The notes under the pieces are model-generated. The model made no database searches and was not told the DNA's origin. It saw only the letters and a list, made by a program, of their open reading frames with translations. 16,430 bases of DNA from Clostridia bacterium (lineage in GTDB: Bacteria > Bacillota > Clostridia > Oscillospirales > CAG-272): the NCBI GenBank assembly GCA_017451975.1, contig JAFTNI010000144.1:1-16430 (forward strand), written 5' to 3'. The translations under genes were made by a program, and so were the position numbers. Shown piece by piece: positions 14,501-16,430 of the stretch; the stretch's first letter is position 1, and each line of letters begins with the position of its first letter.

Positions 14501-14795
14501 GTCTGCACGCGAAAGCAAGATCATCATGAACGAAATATTCCCCAACCTCGTTGGTGTTCCGGATATGCCCGGTAGCTACATTATCTCCCGTTATGTAAAC
14601 TTTGCATTCCTCGCAGCATACAACGACAAAGCATCCCCCAGCGATGAACTTCTCGGCTATATCGAACTTATCGACAAAGAATTTGAAAGAAAACGTGAAG
14701 AGCTTAACCGTGAATTCTACATTCCGGCAGAAAGCAGATTCCAGGATTACTTCAAGTACTCTTGGTACTCCGACTTCCAAAACGCTAACGCTTAA
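11589..14795 (+). CDS. Large secreted carbohydrate ABC transporter substrate-binding protein with two CBM-like domains
   Basis: The 1,068-residue protein has a Sec signal (1-28: basic KLFKLKK, hydrophobic core, cleavage likely after VSA), a Ser/Thr linker (29-42), two beta-rich carbohydrate-binding-module-like domains and a C-terminal binding-protein domain. The first module (about 60-280) and the second (about 308-480) share the pattern GLY, RTLRVDGEI/RKLTVDGEI, and YLEAGTHTISLEA/YLTEGKHTIGLEA, so they look duplicated. A helical segment (495-615) links to the family 1 solute-binding domain (about 629-1050), with KIDVWTV, QGPDVMMG, KVYGIPHTMSYSAMFYRTDVF and IPKTWDEF. Two permease genes follow, so it should deliver a sugar or oligosaccharide to them; the sugar is not known. 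The lipobox cysteine position is Y22 (VAGY), and the only cysteine is C135. GGAGG (11577-11581) supports the ATG. Similar multi-domain binding proteins are known in Bacillota. Codon use is strongly biased. Confidence 0.88.
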   Translation: MKLFKLKKVLAGFLAFVMVAGYTSSVSAATSTSTLSSSSSSSNFDEALEQLNDATWSEYYWLVEGEKKYSGAPIAINTTAGVFTYPEGFSAIDTEYPIGSVAEMQAMLAELEGKESKSESDKLKIENTKKILAACANKEGTAYSTPDIGTTEWTFEVPEDGLYALDMLYYPTEAKSANIERTLRVDGEILYSELRNLALSKIWVDEYKRDENGNIVFETDENGNESRPSKAQKPEWTKYTLDDATGYYSGEFLFYLEAGTHTISLEAQREPMVIASMELRAPAKVEKYADYIARLEAEGATRPAASDKTIIRVEAENPSATSDRTLYPTSDRTSSINTPMSAASTLVNTLGGTNWATVGQWAEWDVDVKEAGLYTIYFRFSQNFNEGIFVSRKLTVDGEIPFEEANYIEFMYENAWQLNAINDGTKDANGNYVAFEVYLTEGKHTIGLEATLGHLGDIIKRVRETLTGINDVYLKILQITGPNPDAYTSYKFYSRIPKEIEKMGELADELYAISEEFRNLSGVTSSNTATLENIARILEKMAKDSEGQIAKNFSALKSNIGTLGTWINNIQKQSLILDYMIVAPVNAALPENAKAEATFWQDMWFEVQSFFYSFIKDDDSFTSDANADAVKIDVWTVVSREYTQIIRNLVKDDFSKSYPNIAVNLKLVAAATLLPATLAGQGPDVMMGSGENTVINYAVRGALVAINDIEGVTKEDFDEVSSRFLIEAMRPVTVAMDSADGTRTRGNGDLKVYGIPHTMSYSAMFYRTDVFAELGISIPKTWDEFRSIIPRLQSKNYTLGMTKSLDMFILQSGADIYKDDGEHIAYGEDVQLDAFTTMTEFFTLYTLPMTIDATNRFRTGEAPIIISDLVSFYNQFTAFATELKGLWSFANVPGTVRDDGTVNASNVLAVTSLIIMKDALTRGTAESSFRFIEWWTRDNIQSSYANELIAVIGNAAKYNTANVEAYLEMDWSARESKIIMNEIFPNLVGVPDMPGSYIISRYVNFAFLAAYNDKASPSDELLGYIELIDKEFERKREELNREFYIPAESRFQDYFKYSWYSDFQNANA

Positions 14796-14844
14796 AACAA
14801 ATTCTGATTCTATTAAAAACCTAATGTAAAGGAGAAAAGCTACT

Positions 14845-15822
14845 ATGTCTGAAACAAAAAAAGTTTCGACAGCGGCGGCAGCCCCCACGGCTGCCAAGAA
14901 GCCCGCTGCCAGAAAAGACATGACTAAAGCGCAGTGGATCTGGAAAGAGATGAAACGCAACTACATAGCTTACATTATGTGTGCGCCCTTCTTCCTCATA
15001 TTCTTCACATTCACTATCTTGCCGGTTATTCTTTCAATTTTCTATAGCTTCACAATATTCAACCTTATCGAACCCATGCAGTGGTGCGGTCTTGATAACT
15101 ACATCAGACTTTTCCTTGATGACGATATCTTCTTGACAGCAGTGCAGAATACACTTATTTTCGCTGTTATCATCGGTCCCGTATCCTACTTGCTCTCCCT
15201 TCTCGTTGCTTGGTTTATCAACGAAATTCCCCCGAAGATCCGTTCTGTTGTAACACTTATTTTCTATGCACCTTCCATTTCCGGCGGTGTTAACATGATT
15301 TGGGGCGTTGCATTCAGCGGTGACTCTTACGGTTATGTTAACTCTATTCTTATGAGACTTGGTCTTATTCAGGAACCCATCCAGTTCTTCCAGAATGCAG
15401 AATACGTTATGCCTCTTTGTATCGTAGTTGCTCTCTGGTCGAGCCTTGGTACTTCGTTCCTCTCCTTCATCGGTGGTCTTCAGACAATCGACAAAGCGCA
15501 GTTCGAAGCTGCAGCTGTTGACGGTATCAAGAACCGTTGGCAGGAACTCTGGTATGTAACACTTCCGAACATGAAATCTCAGCTCTTGTTCGGTGCTATC
15601 CTTGCTATCACAAGTGCATTCGGTTTCGGTGCGGTTGTTGACAGCCTTGCAGGTAACCCCTCTGTTGACTACTGTGCATGGACGATAGTTCACCACCTCG
15701 GTGACTACGGCGGCGCTCGTTTCGAAGTTGGTTACGCATCTGCAATAGCAACTATCCTCTTCGCGATGATGGTAGGTTCTAACATGCTCGTTAAGAAACT
15801 TCTTGCAAAGGTAGGTCAGTGA
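14845..15822 (+). CDS. Carbohydrate ABC transporter permease, MalF type
   Basis: The 325-residue membrane protein has a basic, Ala/Lys-rich cytoplasmic N-terminus (1-38) and six likely membrane helices at about 42-69, 100-126, 134-157, 188-212, 246-267 and 296-318. The EAA loop that contacts the ATPase reads EAAAVDGIKNRW (221-232) followed by QELWYVTLP (233-241). This is the standard binding-protein-dependent sugar permease fold (MalF/UgpA-like). ATG 14845 follows AAAGGAG (14828-14834). It lies 49 bases after the binding protein gene and one base before the second permease, so the three form one operon. The cognate ATPase is not in the window and is often a shared MsmK-type protein in these organisms. 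Confidence 0.93.
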   Translation: MSETKKVSTAAAAPTAAKKPAARKDMTKAQWIWKEMKRNYIAYIMCAPFFLIFFTFTILPVILSIFYSFTIFNLIEPMQWCGLDNYIRLFLDDDIFLTAVQNTLIFAVIIGPVSYLLSLLVAWFINEIPPKIRSVVTLIFYAPSISGGVNMIWGVAFSGDSYGYVNSILMRLGLIQEPIQFFQNAEYVMPLCIVVALWSSLGTSFLSFIGGLQTIDKAQFEAAAVDGIKNRWQELWYVTLPNMKSQLLFGAILAITSAFGFGAVVDSLAGNPSVDYCAWTIVHHLGDYGGARFEVGYASAIATILFAMMVGSNMLVKKLLAKVGQ

Positions 15823-15823
15823 T

Positions 15824-16430
15824 ATGTCTAAAAAATTAAGAGTTAGAGGTCACAAGGTCGTTCTTAACCGTTCCGCGGGCGGCGACTTTGGTATCACATT
15901 TTTCCTTGTTATACTTGGCGTATTCATGTTCTTGCCGATGTATTACGCAATCATCCAGTCTCTCAAGCCCCTTGATGAGCTTTGGATGTACCCCCCTCAG
16001 TTCTACGTAGTTAACCCTACGTTCTCGAACTTCACAATGATGTTCAAGACACTTCAGACCTCTTGGATTCCTTTCTCCAGATATATCTTCAACACAGTGT
16101 TCATCTCTGTTGCAGGTACATTCGGTAACTTGGTTTGCGGTTCTCTTGCAGCATACGCTATTTCCAAAATCAACTTCCCCGGCAGAAAAACAATGTCTTC
16201 TCTTGTAAGACTCTCCCTTATGTTCCACCCCACGGTTTCCGCTATCGTTAACTTCATGACGATGAGCACGCTCGGTTGGGTAGATACATATTGGGCAATC
16301 ATCATTCCCGCTTGGGGTGCAACACTCGGTATGTTCCTTATGCAGACATTTATGGAAGGTAACATTTCCGTGGCAGTTCTTGAAGCAGCTCGACTTGACG
16401 GTTCTTCTGAGTTCAGAACTTACTGGACAA
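15824..16430 (+). CDS. Carbohydrate ABC transporter permease, MalG type, partial (runs off the window)
   Basis: The reading frame opens at ATG 15824, one base after the stop of the first permease, and stays open to the window end (202 codons visible). The protein begins MSKKLRVRGHKVVLNRSAGG, has a first membrane helix at about 24-46 (ITFFLVILGVFMFLPMYYAI), further helices near 89-112 and 130-150 and 157-176, and the start of the EAA loop EAARLDGSSEFRTYW at residue 187, typical of MalG-like permeases. AAAGG at 15807-15811 lies inside the preceding gene. With the MalF-type partner it should form the heterodimeric channel. The C-terminus is missing only because of the window edge. Confidence 0.92.
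   Translation, partial: MSKKLRVRGHKVVLNRSAGGDFGITFFLVILGVFMFLPMYYAIIQSLKPLDELWMYPPQFYVVNPTFSNFTMMFKTLQTSWIPFSRYIFNTVFISVAGTFGNLVCGSLAAYAISKINFPGRKTMSSLVRLSLMFHPTVSAIVNFMTMSTLGWVDTYWAIIIPAWGATLGMFLMQTFMEGNISVAVLEAARLDGSSEFRTYWT

Noticed and set aside
11712..14960. 1,082-codon open frame on the minus strand, opposite the binding protein gene
   Set aside because: It is exactly codon-aligned with the sense gene, so its length only reflects the absence of TTA, CTA and TCA codons there. It has no ribosome binding site, its protein is Cys- and Phe-rich with no domain sense, and the sense strand has clear family matches.

Overview
The window looks like chromosomal DNA from an anaerobic member of the Clostridia (Bacillota), probably an uncultured lineage. 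This rests on gene order and signals, not on a marker gene. The sequence has a zapA–peptidase U32 pair, a cysteine desulfurase–IscU–MnmA run, a ThiI without a rhodanese domain, strong GGAGG-type ribosome binding sites and sigma-A promoters in AT-rich gaps. I see no rRNA, tRNA, insertion sequence, CRISPR array or phage gene.

Layout. (1) Bases 1-1010, minus strand: a MinD-like ATPase followed by the start of methylglyoxal synthase (cut by the window edge), with a clear promoter at 982-1010. (2) Bases 1061-2242, minus strand: thiI (tRNA 4-thiouridine synthesis). (3) Bases 2243-2461: a divergent spacer with a promoter, an operator-like cluster of three TATTAC half-sites, and a second dyad. (4) Bases 2462-7795, plus strand: a compact housekeeping operon zapA – U32 (RlhA-like) – maf – nth – HAD phosphatase – rarA, with overlapping or nearly touching genes, covering cell division, RNA modification, nucleotide-pool cleaning, base excision repair and replication-fork maintenance. 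(5) Bases 7820-11192, plus strand: its own extended -10 promoter, then rnhA – iscS – iscU – mnmA, closed by a strong intrinsic terminator. IscS supplies persulfide sulfur for Fe-S assembly on IscU and for tRNA thiolation by MnmA; it is also the likely donor for the nearby ThiI. Nth, the U32 protein and other Fe-S proteins are plausible clients. (6) Bases 10997-11588: a long, very AT-rich gap with the terminator, A/T tracts, several perfect dyads and a promoter. (7) Bases 11589-16430, plus strand: a carbohydrate ABC importer: a 1,068-residue secreted binding protein with two carbohydrate-binding-module-like domains, a MalF-type permease and a MalG-type permease cut by the window edge. No ATPase is visible.

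Most genes belong to well-known families. The points most worth a second look are the binding protein whose lipobox cysteine position is a tyrosine, the abrupt change to a highly biased codon set at the transporter (more than 1,000 codons without TTA, CTA or TCA, which creates a spurious 1,082-codon antisense ORF), the HAD phosphatase translationally coupled between nth and rarA, and the multi-half-site operator upstream of zapA. I did not find convincing evidence of an undescribed system.
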